Assembly: GCF_041261445.1 (NCBI RefSeq)
Contig: NZ_JBGCCU010000020.1
Coordinates: forward strand, 164,327 to 228,326
Length of the DNA: 64,000 bases
From: Catenulispora sp. EB89
Lineage (GTDB): Bacteria; Actinomycetota; Actinomycetes; Streptomycetales; Catenulisporaceae
Direction of reading: 5' to 3'
The notes under the pieces are model-generated. The model was not told the origin of the DNA, searched no databases, and worked only from the letters and a program-made list of their open reading frames with translations. The position numbers and the translations under genes are program-made. Positions 36,558 through 44,555 of the stretch are shown here, piece by piece (positions within the stretch are counted from its first letter, which is position 1; each line of letters starts with the position of its first letter).

Positions 36558-36722
36558 TCAGCCCAGGCTGACCTTCACGACCTGCGAGGCCGGGAACGCC
36601 ACGGTCCCGTGCTCGTTCTTGGCGAAGACCCAACCTGCGGCGAAAGCCACGGAATTGACGGGGTAGTCGCCGTCGCCGACGAGGACGATGCGGATGGCCG
36701 GGCGCCAGTCGAGATCCTTCAT
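36558..36722 (-). CDS. Small protein, 54 aa, unknown
   Basis: A short frame beginning MKDLDWRPAIRIVLVGDGDY, with VNSVAFAAGWVFAKNEHGTV as the only other distinctive segment, probably all-beta. No family recognised and only a weak ribosome site. It sits between the CaiB gene and the divergently oriented MerR gene. Confidence 0.4.
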   Translation of the reverse strand: MKDLDWRPAIRIVLVGDGDYPVNSVAFAAGWVFAKNEHGTVAFPASQVVKVSLG

Positions 36723-36859
36723 GCCGCCAGCCTCGGGCGCCGGCGGTCGCGGGGCGAGCGTGAGAGGTCCAGGTAGGGGACGCGGCCGCGGACCGGGACC
36801 CTCGGCACGCTCGGCGCCGCGTTTGAGGTTTCCCCGGGGCAAGGTTCTAGGTTCGGGGC

Positions 36860-37735
36860 ATGGCGGATGAACCCGAGCTGATCACGGTCGGGCAGCTGGC
36901 GCGTCGCGTCGGACTGACCGCGAAGGCCCTGAGGCACTACGACCGGGTCGGACTGCTGGCGCCGGCCGTGGTCGACGCCGGCACCGGCTACCGGCTCTAC
37001 AGCGCCGAGCAGGTCGGGCCCGCGCGGCTGGTACGACTCCTGCGCTCCGTCGACGTGCCGCTGGACCAGGTGCGCGAGTGCCTGGCCCGGCCGGACGACG
37101 AGGCCGCGATCCAGCAGGTTCTGCACCGGCACCGGCGCCGGCTCCAGGCCCGTCTGGACCGGGTCCGCGGCGACCTGCACCGCACCGACCATCTCATCGA
37201 GGACGGAGTCACCACGGCGATGACCGATCAGAACAAGAACGAGAACGAGAACGAGAACGACAAGCAGGACACCTCCGGCCCGGCGGGCGACGAGCGGCGC
37301 CTGGCCGCCGGCCTCTTCAACGGGGTGTGGCGGCTGCTGGAGCAGGAGGAGCGCAGCGTCGAGGACGACGACCGGATGCTGCACATGGCGCACGCCTCGC
37401 GCTACCACTGGGGCCAGATCGGCACTGCTGTGAACCGCAGCCGCGGCGAGTGGCAGGTGTCACGGGTCTACTCCGTACTCGGACGGGCAGAGCCCGCTCT
37501 GTACCACGCCAGGCGGGGCCTGGAGATCTGCCAGGAGCACGGCACCGCGGACTGGGACCTGGCGTTCGCGTACGAGTCGCTGGCCCGTGCTCACGCGGTG
37601 GCCGGCGACAAGGAGCAGGCCCGGGCCTGGACCGAGCAGGCTCTGGCCGCCGCGGAGGACATCGCCGAGGACGAGGAGCGCGAGCTGGTCCTGAGCGATC
37701 TGGAAGCCATTCCCGGGCAACCTCGGTTCTGGTGA
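36860..37735 (+). CDS. MerR family regulator with helical-repeat C-terminal domain
   Basis: 291 aa. Residues 8-80 are a MerR winged helix (ITVGQLARRVGLTAKALRHY DRVGLL region) with a coiled coil to ~115. A low-complexity NKNENENEND linker (~125-137) leads to a C-terminal domain (145-291) that looks like TPR-type helices: SRYHWGQIG (Y182), VLGRAEPALYHARRGLE, DWDLAFAYESLARAHAVAGD. Actinobacterial MerR proteins with such tails occur, ligand unknown. ATG 6 nt after TAGGTT (36848-36853), leaderless. Overlaps the next gene by GTGA. Confidence 0.85.
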   Translation: MADEPELITVGQLARRVGLTAKALRHYDRVGLLAPAVVDAGTGYRLYSAEQVGPARLVRLLRSVDVPLDQVRECLARPDDEAAIQQVLHRHRRRLQARLDRVRGDLHRTDHLIEDGVTTAMTDQNKNENENENDKQDTSGPAGDERRLAAGLFNGVWRLLEQEERSVEDDDRMLHMAHASRYHWGQIGTAVNRSRGEWQVSRVYSVLGRAEPALYHARRGLEICQEHGTADWDLAFAYESLARAHAVAGDKEQARAWTEQALAAAEDIAEDEERELVLSDLEAIPGQPRFW

Positions 37736-38649
37736 CGGCTGCCATGACTGACACCGTTGCTAAGACCGACGCTGCCGCCATGACCGACACCGTTGCTAAG
37801 ACCGACACCGTTGCGAAGACCGACGCCGCCGCCATGACCGACGCCGCCGCCATGACTGACACCGTTGCCAAGACCGACACTGCCGCCATGACTGACACCG
37901 TTGCTAAGACCGACGCCGCCGCCATGACTGACACCGTTGCCGAGACCGACACCGTGCCCGCTCCTCCCTCGGAGGCCGACCTGGCTCAGCTGCGCAACCA
38001 GGCCAAGGACCTGCGCCTGGCCGTCCGGCGCGGCGAGCCCGGCGCCGCCGAGCGCGCGGCCGAGGCCGGCGTGACAGACCTCGACCGGTTCTCCATCCGC
38101 GACGCGCAGCACGTCGTCGCCCGCGAACACGGCTACGCCCGCTGGCCGGACGCGGTCTCGGCGTTCGGCAGTCGGCAACCGCGCGAGCGTGATCTCCACC
38201 GCTGGTTCGCCGTCGAACTCAACAACGAGCTCGGGGACCTACTGTTCGACCTCACTCCCGACACACCGCGCCCGGAGCAGGACCGCGCGCTCTACCAGGC
38301 CTACGCGGCGTGCTACCACTGGCTGGAAGCCGGCACACCGGCGCACCACGGCCGCGGCGAATACACCATCGCCCAGACCGCGCTCGCGATCGGACGACCC
38401 CACATCGCCGCTCTCCACGCCCCGCGCTACGCGGAACTGATCGCCGAATCCCCCGAGGACTTCACCGACTGGGACCGCGCCTTCGCCACCGAGATCCTGG
38501 CCCGCACCGCCGCCGCCACCGGATCGCCGGACGCCGCCGACCTCAAAACCCGCGCCCAGCACCTCACCGACCGCATCGCCGACCCCGGCGCGCGCGAGGC
38601 CGTGCAGGACCGACTGGACCGGGGTCCCTGGTTCGGTACTACCGCCTGA
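37732..38649 (+). CDS. MerR partner: ankyrin-type N-terminal motif plus the same helical domain
   Basis: 305 aa. Starts at GTG 37732 overlapping the MerR stop; an ATG at 37744 is next. Residues ~5-75 are MTDTVAKTDAAA repeats. Residues ~85-145 (QLRNQAKDLRLAVRRGEPGA, DAQHVVAREHGYARW) match the short domain that precedes ankyrin repeats in many actinobacterial proteins, but no ankyrin repeats follow. Residues ~160-300 are paralogous to the MerR C-terminal domain: ACYHWLEAG (Y195), AIGRPHIAALHAPRYAE, DWDRAFATEILARTAAATGS align in order. Function unknown; a co-evolving regulator/partner pair is inferred. Confidence 0.7.
   Translation: MTAAMTDTVAKTDAAAMTDTVAKTDTVAKTDAAAMTDAAAMTDTVAKTDTAAMTDTVAKTDAAAMTDTVAETDTVPAPPSEADLAQLRNQAKDLRLAVRRGEPGAAERAAEAGVTDLDRFSIRDAQHVVAREHGYARWPDAVSAFGSRQPRERDLHRWFAVELNNELGDLLFDLTPDTPRPEQDRALYQAYAACYHWLEAGTPAHHGRGEYTIAQTALAIGRPHIAALHAPRYAELIAESPEDFTDWDRAFATEILARTAAATGSPDAADLKTRAQHLTDRIADPGAREAVQDRLDRGPWFGTTA
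37744..37958. repeat. 18/36-bp tandem repeats encoding MTDTVAKTDAAA
   Basis: ATGACYGACACCGTTGCY and AAGACCGACGCCGCCGCC half-units alternate irregularly for about 12 half-units. In-frame throughout; absent from related domains, so probably recent. Confidence 0.85.
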
Positions 38650-38717
38650 CTGCGGTCCCTGGTTCAGCGCTGCTGCCTGATCCGCGATCCCTAGTTCAGC
38701 GCGGCTGCCTGATCCGA
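38623..38717. repeat. Three decayed ~32-bp tandem repeats across a stop codon
   Basis: Units at 38623-38653, 38654-38685 and 38686-38717 share TCCCTGGTTCAGCGC and GCTGCCTGATCC. The first encodes the last residues (GPWFGTTA) and stop of the preceding gene; the others repeat that ending in non-coding DNA. Confidence 0.75.
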
Positions 38718-38770
38718 TCCGGGCCCTCCAGACCCGAGCACCTTCCGGGCCCGAGCCCTACCTCCACCAG

Positions 38771-39805
38771 CTACGCCAGCTGCGCCAGCGCGTCCTCCAC
38801 GTCGACCTTCCCGCCGTACTCCCACACCGCGGCGCACATCACCCGCAGCGCGTCCATCTTGTCGCCGTGCCCGTGCAGCACCACCTGCTCGGACACCACC
38901 GCGGCGGTCCAGCGCGCCGAGACGAAGTTCACGCCGTCGCGCGTCGGCGCGACGTGCGAGGTGAGCAGGCCGCGCAGGTCCTCGGCGATGTAGCTCGGGC
39001 GGCGGTCGGCGGGGGCGGCGAGCAGGTCGCGCGCCGTGGTCACGCCGGTGAAGACCAGCAGGCTGTCGGTGTCGCCGCGGACCGCGCCCTCGATGTCGGT
39101 GTCGAGCCGGTCGCCGACGATCAGCGGCCGGGTGGCGCCCGAGCGCAGGATCGACTCGCGGTGCAGCGGCAGCTCCGGCTTGCCCGCGACCTGCGGGATC
39201 TTGCCGGAGGCGGCCTGGACCGCGGCGACCAGCGTGCCGTTGCCGGGGGCGATGCCGCGGGAGGTGGGGACCGTGGTGTCGGTGTTGGTGGCGATCCACG
39301 GCAGGCCGCGGCGCACCGCGTAGGTGGCCTCGGCCAGGTCCTTCCAGCCCAGGTCCGGCGAGTAGCCCTGCACCACGATGTCCGGCAGGTCGTCGGCGGA
39401 GGCCACCGGCTTCAGGTTCAGCTCGCGCACCGCGGCCATCAGCCCCTCGCCCCCGATCACCAGGACCCGGCCGCCGTCGCCGACACAGGCGTGCGCCATC
39501 CGGGCCGCGGCCTGCGCCGAGGTCACGACCTCGGACGGCACGGCCGGGACGCCGAGCTCGTTCAGGTGCTCGGCGACGGTCTCCGGCGTGCGCGAGGCGT
39601 TGTTCGTGACGTAGGCGCGGCGCATGCCGAGGTTCTGCGCGGCCCGCAGCGCCTCGGCGGCGTGCGGCACCGCGTCGGCGCCGCGGTACACCACGCCGTC
39701 GAGGTCCAGCAGGGCCGTGTCGTACGCCTCGGCGAGCGGCTTCTGGGACGTCAGGAACGGCAGGGGCGCGGTCTTGCCGTCGCCCTCGATGGTCTCAGCG
39801 GTCAC
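38771..39805 (-). CDS. HAD-IIA (NagD-like) hydrolase
   Basis: 344 aa. Motif I LLDLDGVVYRGADAV, motif II VTNNASRTPE, cap domain, Lys in VAGKPELPLH and motif III IVGDRLDTDIEGA. Family members dephosphorylate small sugar phosphates, nucleotides or damaged metabolites. The C-terminal ~70 residues (RWTAAVVSEQVVLHGHGDKM) are an extra domain also seen in actinobacterial homologs such as Rv1692. GTG 39805 is 27 bp after the TPR gene, same strand; the pair matches Rv1691-Rv1692. Confidence 0.9.
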   Translation of the reverse strand: MTAETIEGDGKTAPLPFLTSQKPLAEAYDTALLDLDGVVYRGADAVPHAAEALRAAQNLGMRRAYVTNNASRTPETVAEHLNELGVPAVPSEVVTSAQAAARMAHACVGDGGRVLVIGGEGLMAAVRELNLKPVASADDLPDIVVQGYSPDLGWKDLAEATYAVRRGLPWIATNTDTTVPTSRGIAPGNGTLVAAVQAASGKIPQVAGKPELPLHRESILRSGATRPLIVGDRLDTDIEGAVRGDTDSLLVFTGVTTARDLLAAPADRRPSYIAEDLRGLLTSHVAPTRDGVNFVSARWTAAVVSEQVVLHGHGDKMDALRVMCAAVWEYGGKVDVEDALAQLA

Positions 39806-39832
39806 ACCACCATCTGATCACATCCACCGATC

Positions 39833-40279
39833 TCAGGTGTCGGCCAGCCCCTTCTTTCCGGTCTGCTCCCGAAGAGTGGACCGGGCGGCACGCAGAGCGT
39901 TGGCATAATGACGGATTTCCGGACGCATCGCGGCGGCGGCGGAAAGGTGTTCGACGGCGACATCCATCTGGCCGAGTTTCGCCGCGGCCAGGCCCCAGCC
40001 GAATTGTGCGTAATCGTCGTCCGGGCTCACATGTGCCAGTTGCGCGAAGCTTTCCACGGCCTGCTCGTAGAGTCCGCCGTCGAAATGGGCCCGGGCCAGC
40101 GCCTCCAGCACCGGCGCGGAGTCGGGGGTCTTCTGGGCGACCTTGGTGAGCAGCTGCGCGGCGGCTGCCGGGTCGCCGGCCTCCAGCAGCTGAACGCCCT
40201 GCCGGTACCAGTCGGCGGCCTCTCCGGTGGGCTCGCCTGCACCGTCTTCGGCGTCGTACTCGCCATATCGCTCAGACAT
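39833..40279 (-). CDS. TPR protein
   Basis: 148 aa. After an acidic 20-residue start come about three TPR-like helix pairs: ADWYRQGVQLLEAGDPAAAA, APVLEALARAHFDGGLYEQA and YAQFGWGLAAAKLGQMDVAV. Presumably a protein-interaction module; partner unknown. GGAGG precedes ATG 40279. Divergent from the DUF1015 gene (120 bp). Confidence 0.85.
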   Translation of the reverse strand: MSERYGEYDAEDGAGEPTGEAADWYRQGVQLLEAGDPAAAAQLLTKVAQKTPDSAPVLEALARAHFDGGLYEQAVESFAQLAHVSPDDDYAQFGWGLAAAKLGQMDVAVEHLSAAAAMRPEIRHYANALRAARSTLREQTGKKGLADT

Positions 40280-40387
40280 CAGATCCTCCGTCGTACTCGG
40301 CTCCCGCTACCGGCTCCCCATCCGTCACACCTTGTTGCGTTCTTCCTTTCCACCCTCCCACCACGTCATGCCACTGCCTGTTTTCCT

Positions 40388-40393
40388 TAAGAT
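40388..40393 (+). promoter_or_regulatory. -10 (TAAGAT) of the DUF1015 gene
   Basis: TAAGAT with 6 nt to the ATG at 40400; a clean leaderless promoter at the end of an A/T-richer stretch (40321-40390). Confidence 0.55.
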
Positions 40394-40399
40394 GCCCTC

Positions 40400-41734
40400 A
40401 TGGCAAACACCGATCCGCAGGCGTTGCGCGTACTCCCCTTTCGGGGACTCCGGTTCGCTCCGGATCGGGTCTCGGACCCGTCGGCAGTCACTTCGCCACC
40501 GTACGACATGATCGGACCGGACGAGGCCAGGCGATTGGCCGACACTGAGGAACACAACGTCGTGCGCCTGATCCTGGCCGCGCCGGAGGAAGTGGACGCC
40601 GGGCCCGGGGCGCCGGCGCGCTATCACCGTGCGGCGACGTCGTTACGGGAGTGGATCGACGACGGGGTGCTGCGGCAGGACGCCGAACCGGCGTTCTACG
40701 TGTACGAGCAGACCGGGCGCGGGGTCCGGCAGCGCGGGTTGATCGCGCTGGTGAAGTTGGACGATGCGGACGGCGCTGGCGGCGCGGACGGCGGCTCGGC
40801 GGCCGAGCCGTCCCCGGCGAGCCGCGCGATCCTCCCGCACGAAGCCGTGACCACCTCCGTCGTCACCGACCGGCTGGCCCAGATGCGCGCCACCGAGGCG
40901 CACATCGAGCCGATCCTGCTCACGTACGAGGGCGACCGCACGGTCTCGGACCTGCTGGACCGCGTCGCCGACCTGGCCGAACCGCTGACCTCGGCCACCA
41001 CCCCGGACGGCACCCAACACCGGCTCTGGGCGCTCACCGACCCGGCCGCCACCGGCCGCATCGCCGCCGATCTGCTCTGGCACCGGGCCCTGATTGCCGA
41101 CGGCCACCACCGCCACGCCGCCTACCGCCGCCTGCGCGCCGAGCGCGGCGGCCCGGCCGACTACGGCCTGGCCCTGCTCGTGGACTCCACGCGCTACCCG
41201 CTGAGCCTGCACGCGATCCACCGCGTCCTGCCACACGTCCCGCTGGAGACAGCCGTCGTCCAGGCAGGCAAGGTCTTCGCGGTCCGCCAGACCCCCGACC
41301 CGCACCACGCCCTGGACGAGATCCCAACCGGCGAACACGCCTTCGTCCTGTCCGACGGCACGACGCACTACCTCCTCACCGCCCCCGACCCGGCAGTCCT
41401 GGCCGAAACCATCCCCACCGACCGCCCCGAGGCCTGGCGCGCCCTGGACGCCACAGTCCTGCACCACGTCCTGGTCGAGGCGGTATGGCAGCTCCCGGAC
41501 ACCCCCGAGGAAGTCCGCTTCGACCACGACCCGCTCCACGCCGTCGCCGAGGCCGCCCGCATCGGCGGCACCGCGGTCCTACTGCGGCCCACGACCGAGG
41601 ACGTGGTACGGCAGCTGGCCGGCGCCGGGGTGCTGATGCCGCGGAAGTCGACAGCGTTCGGACCGAAGCCGGCGACGGGGTTGGTGATGCGGCTGCTGGC
41701 GGAGGATGGGGCTGGTCCGATCGAGCGGTTCTGA
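40400..41734 (+). CDS. DUF1015 family protein
   Basis: 444 aa, normal length. Typical opening LRVLPFRGLRFAPDRVSDPS and TSPPYDMIGPDEARRLAD, the family hallmark RALIADGHHRHAAYRRLRAE and PLSLHAIHRVLP. Structural relatives are unclear; bacterial DUF1015 genes are sometimes linked to serine/sugar metabolism and labelled putative SerC-associated kinases. Leaderless start. Nearby TPR/HAD-IIA genes form the conserved block. Confidence 0.85.
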   Translation: MANTDPQALRVLPFRGLRFAPDRVSDPSAVTSPPYDMIGPDEARRLADTEEHNVVRLILAAPEEVDAGPGAPARYHRAATSLREWIDDGVLRQDAEPAFYVYEQTGRGVRQRGLIALVKLDDADGAGGADGGSAAEPSPASRAILPHEAVTTSVVTDRLAQMRATEAHIEPILLTYEGDRTVSDLLDRVADLAEPLTSATTPDGTQHRLWALTDPAATGRIAADLLWHRALIADGHHRHAAYRRLRAERGGPADYGLALLVDSTRYPLSLHAIHRVLPHVPLETAVVQAGKVFAVRQTPDPHHALDEIPTGEHAFVLSDGTTHYLLTAPDPAVLAETIPTDRPEAWRALDATVLHHVLVEAVWQLPDTPEEVRFDHDPLHAVAEAARIGGTAVLLRPTTEDVVRQLAGAGVLMPRKSTAFGPKPATGLVMRLLAEDGAGPIERF

Positions 41735-42280
41735 TATGCGGGTACTTCTTTTGGCGGTTGACGATGTGGGACAACCGCGCACCGGTCCGAGTCACATCCC
41801 ACCCGTCCGGCCGTGCACCTGGTGACGGCGCAAGACAAGCCGACAAATCGGAACCAGGACAACCCAAAGGCGTCAGTCAGGCGGTGAGTCAAACCCGCCC
41901 CACAGCATCACCGAGAACCATCATCACTGTCAGGCGACGACGCGACGGGGAACCCGGGACAAGGCGACCACAAGCAACGACCGCCGGCAGACTACGCGGC
42001 CCCCACTCCCCGGAGCGAGGCCGCTCGCCGCGCAGGCGCCGCCGGAGGCCTGCTTTTAACTGTTGGTACCCACCACGCCCAACGATTGCCGCCCACCTGA
42101 CGTGTGCGCAGTGACTCGGACCCGCGCGCGGTCGTGCCCAGCACCACCGTCGGCCGCCAACGCGACGCCAGGCACACCACCGAACTGCGCCACCCAACGC
42201 CCTTGACTGCCAACCCACAAACAAACCACACCCGCCACCAGCACCCGCACACAGGCCAGCAGCGCCCAAAAACGCGCCCG
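41735..42280. other. 546-bp gap without a gene
   Basis: No frame with a plausible start and product was found on either strand. The plus strand is strikingly C/A-rich (most clearly 42165-42275). The only structure seen is a weak terminator-like hairpin at 42032-42057. It separates the DUF1015 gene from the convergent PmoA-like gene. Confidence 0.5.
42032..42057 (+). terminator. Weak hairpin with T-run
   Basis: GCAGGC (42032-42037) pairs with GCCTGC (42048-42053), followed by TTTT. The stem is only 6 bp and lies ~300 bp after the DUF1015 stop, so it is a tentative terminator. Confidence 0.35.
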
Positions 42281-43204
42281 TCACCCGGCCCCCAAGTACC
42301 GCGCGATTCGCTCCCGCGACCAAGCCCCGTCCGCGATCACCACCCGGTACCCCAGCTCCAGCCGCTCCCCAGGCGCCAGCACGCGCGACTGCCGGAAGGC
42401 GAGCGACGGGTTGACGCCCGGGTATTCGTCGTCGCGGACGAACCACTCCGGGCTCTCGCCTTCGGCAATGAACGCCAGCGTCGCGAAGCCGTCGCGGTCG
42501 TCGAACTCGCCGGTGTACGCCAGCCACTCCGCGCGCCGTCCCATCAGTGCCTCCGCGCTTTGTGCGGCGGTTGAGGACTGGACGCGGCCGCCGGTGAACT
42601 CTCGTGGGCCGCGCCAGAAGAAGCCGCAGTAACCTGCCTGCTCGCGGCCGAGGACTGTCGGGCTTTTGAACTCCACCGGGTCCGGGCCCAGGACTCGCAG
42701 TTCGCTACGGAACTCCAGGGTCCAGCATCCGGCATCGGGGTCCACGTCGCGGACGGCGAACGTGCGGTGCTCCCCCACCATCGGGACGCCGTCGGCGGCG
42801 ACCCAGGCCAGGTCCGCGGTGATCGTGCCGTCGGGGAGGACGTCGAAGGACGTGGTGTCGATGCGGCCGGCGTCGTCGAGGTCGACGTAGCCGCGGCCGG
42901 GGACGTAGCTCGGGCCGCCCCAGAAGTTCGTGGCGGGCGCCGGCTCGCCGACGCGGCCCAGGCTCGGGACCGCCATGGCCAGCCCCTTGTGCCAGCGGTG
43001 GTCGTGCGGACGATGGCCGGTCACGACGCCTCCGGACAACGTCCGCAGCGGGTGCAAGTACGGCGCCCGACACTCCCGCACCGGTATCCCATCGTCGGCG
43101 AAGCGGGCCCTGAGCACTTCCACCTCCCCCACGCACACGCTGACCAGATCGCCGTTTACGCTCACGGCTGGTGTGGCTTTCAGCGCGGCATCCGAAGCGG
43201 TCAC
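42281..43204 (-). CDS. PmoA-like family protein (DUF6807 type)
   Basis: 307 aa. GHRPHDHRWHKGLAMAVPSL, NFWGGPSYV and GREQAGYCGFFWRGPREFTG are typical of the large 'PmoA family' found beside Gfo/Idh/MocA oxidoreductases in carbohydrate gene sets; they are unrelated in function to methane mono-oxygenase and their role is unknown. GTG 43204 has GGGAGG upstream. Divergent from the oxidoreductase, with a LacI-type operator between them. Confidence 0.78.
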   Translation of the reverse strand: MTASDAALKATPAVSVNGDLVSVCVGEVEVLRARFADDGIPVRECRAPYLHPLRTLSGGVVTGHRPHDHRWHKGLAMAVPSLGRVGEPAPATNFWGGPSYVPGRGYVDLDDAGRIDTTSFDVLPDGTITADLAWVAADGVPMVGEHRTFAVRDVDPDAGCWTLEFRSELRVLGPDPVEFKSPTVLGREQAGYCGFFWRGPREFTGGRVQSSTAAQSAEALMGRRAEWLAYTGEFDDRDGFATLAFIAEGESPEWFVRDDEYPGVNPSLAFRQSRVLAPGERLELGYRVVIADGAWSRERIARYLGAG

Positions 43205-43232
43205 ATGCCCTCCCCGCTTTGCTAGGCTTCCT

Positions 43233-43244
43233 GTGACCGTTCAC
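43233..43244. promoter_or_regulatory. LacI-type operator GTGACCGTTCAC between divergent genes
   Basis: A 12-bp near-palindrome with the central CG typical of LacI-family sites, 4 bp after a TAGGCT -10 (43223-43228) that points toward the oxidoreductase. The identical 12-mer occurs at 46992-47003 in front of the lacI gene. Confidence 0.72.
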
Positions 43245-43282
43245 GAGAACGATCCGGGACAGATCTTCACGGAGGTGGTCAC

Positions 43283-44512
43283 GTGCGTCAACCCCCGATA
43301 CCCCCGACCGTCGCGCTCGTCGGCGTCCACGGGCACGGCCGGTGGCACCTGAACCGCATCGCAGCACTCGAACAAGCAGGTCGGCTGCGGCTGACGGCGG
43401 TCGCCGACCCGCGCCCGCCCGAGCCCGGCACGCTGCCCGAAAGCGCACAAAACCGAGCCCCCATCGCCCGCTACGACTCCCTCGACGACCTCCTCGCCGC
43501 CGGCCCGCCACCCGACGTAACGCTCATCGCCACCCCCACCCCCACCCACTTCGCCCTCGCCGAAGCCGCCCTGCGCGCCGGCTCGGACGTGCTGCTGGAG
43601 AAGCCGCCGGTCACCGGCCTGGCCGAGCTGGAAGCGCTGCGCAAAACCGCCGCCGAAACCGGCCGCGTGGTCCAGGTCGGCTTCCAGTCCCTCGGCTCCG
43701 CCGCACTGCCACGCCTGCGCGTCCTGCTCGCCGACGGCGCGATCGGCGAGATCACCGGCATCGGAGCGGCCGGAGCCTGGTGCCGCCCGGAGACGTACTG
43801 GCGCCGCGCGCCCTGGGCCGGCAAGCGCTGGCTGAACGGGGTCCCGGCGCTCGACGGCGCGCTGACGAACCCGTTCGCGCACGCGATCGTCACCGCCCTG
43901 GCCGTCCTCGGCAAAGACGCGATGGCGCAGGTCCCGGACCGCATCAGCCTGGAGCTGTGCCACGCGAACCGGGTCGAGGCCGACGACACCTCCGCGGTCC
44001 GCATCGAGGTGCCCGACGCGCCGCCGATCCTGGTCGCGGTGTCGGTCTGCGCGCCGAAGCCCGTCGAGATCGATCCGTGGGTCCGGGTCCAGGGCACCAA
44101 GGGCGAGGCGGTGTTCGCCTACACCGCCGGCCGGCTGACAGTGACCGGCAAGCAGACCGGCAACCAAACCGGCGAACTAACCGGCGACCAGAACGCGTCC
44201 GGCGTCGAGGAACTGAGCGAGACCTACCCCGAAGCCGACCTCCTGGCGAACCTGCTGGACCACCGCGAGCGCCCCGACGAGGTCCCGCTGATGGTCCCGC
44301 TGGAGGACACCATCGGCTTCACGTCCGTGTTGCAGGCGGTCCGGGACGCCCCCGAACCCCGCGCGATCCCCGCCGAATACGTGTACGTGCAGGACTTCGC
44401 CGTCGGCCGGGCGACGACAGTAAAAGGCATCGTCGACCTCGTCCAGTCCTGCGCGCGGGATCAGAAACTGTTCTCCGAAGCCGGTGCCCCGTGGGCACCT
44501 GTCGATCACTGA
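43283..44512 (+). CDS. Gfo/Idh/MocA family oxidoreductase
   Basis: 409 aa. NAD(P)-binding Rossmann start TVALVGVHGHGRWHLNRIAA, the catalytic EKPPVTGLAEL (Lys of the EKP motif) and a C-terminal beta-sheet domain with AGAWCRPETYWRRAPWAGKR and HAIVTALAVLG. Oxidises or reduces a sugar or polyol; substrate unknown. A short TGKQTGNQTGELTGDQ repeat sits near residue 295. GTG 43283 follows GGAGG. Paired with the PmoA-like gene and presumably repressed by LacI. Confidence 0.88.
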   Translation: MRQPPIPPTVALVGVHGHGRWHLNRIAALEQAGRLRLTAVADPRPPEPGTLPESAQNRAPIARYDSLDDLLAAGPPPDVTLIATPTPTHFALAEAALRAGSDVLLEKPPVTGLAELEALRKTAAETGRVVQVGFQSLGSAALPRLRVLLADGAIGEITGIGAAGAWCRPETYWRRAPWAGKRWLNGVPALDGALTNPFAHAIVTALAVLGKDAMAQVPDRISLELCHANRVEADDTSAVRIEVPDAPPILVAVSVCAPKPVEIDPWVRVQGTKGEAVFAYTAGRLTVTGKQTGNQTGELTGDQNASGVEELSETYPEADLLANLLDHRERPDEVPLMVPLEDTIGFTSVLQAVRDAPEPRAIPAEYVYVQDFAVGRATTVKGIVDLVQSCARDQKLFSEAGAPWAPVDH

Positions 44513-44555
44513 ACGGACACCTTGCGGTCGGGGACCTCTATTACCGTCCCAAGCC

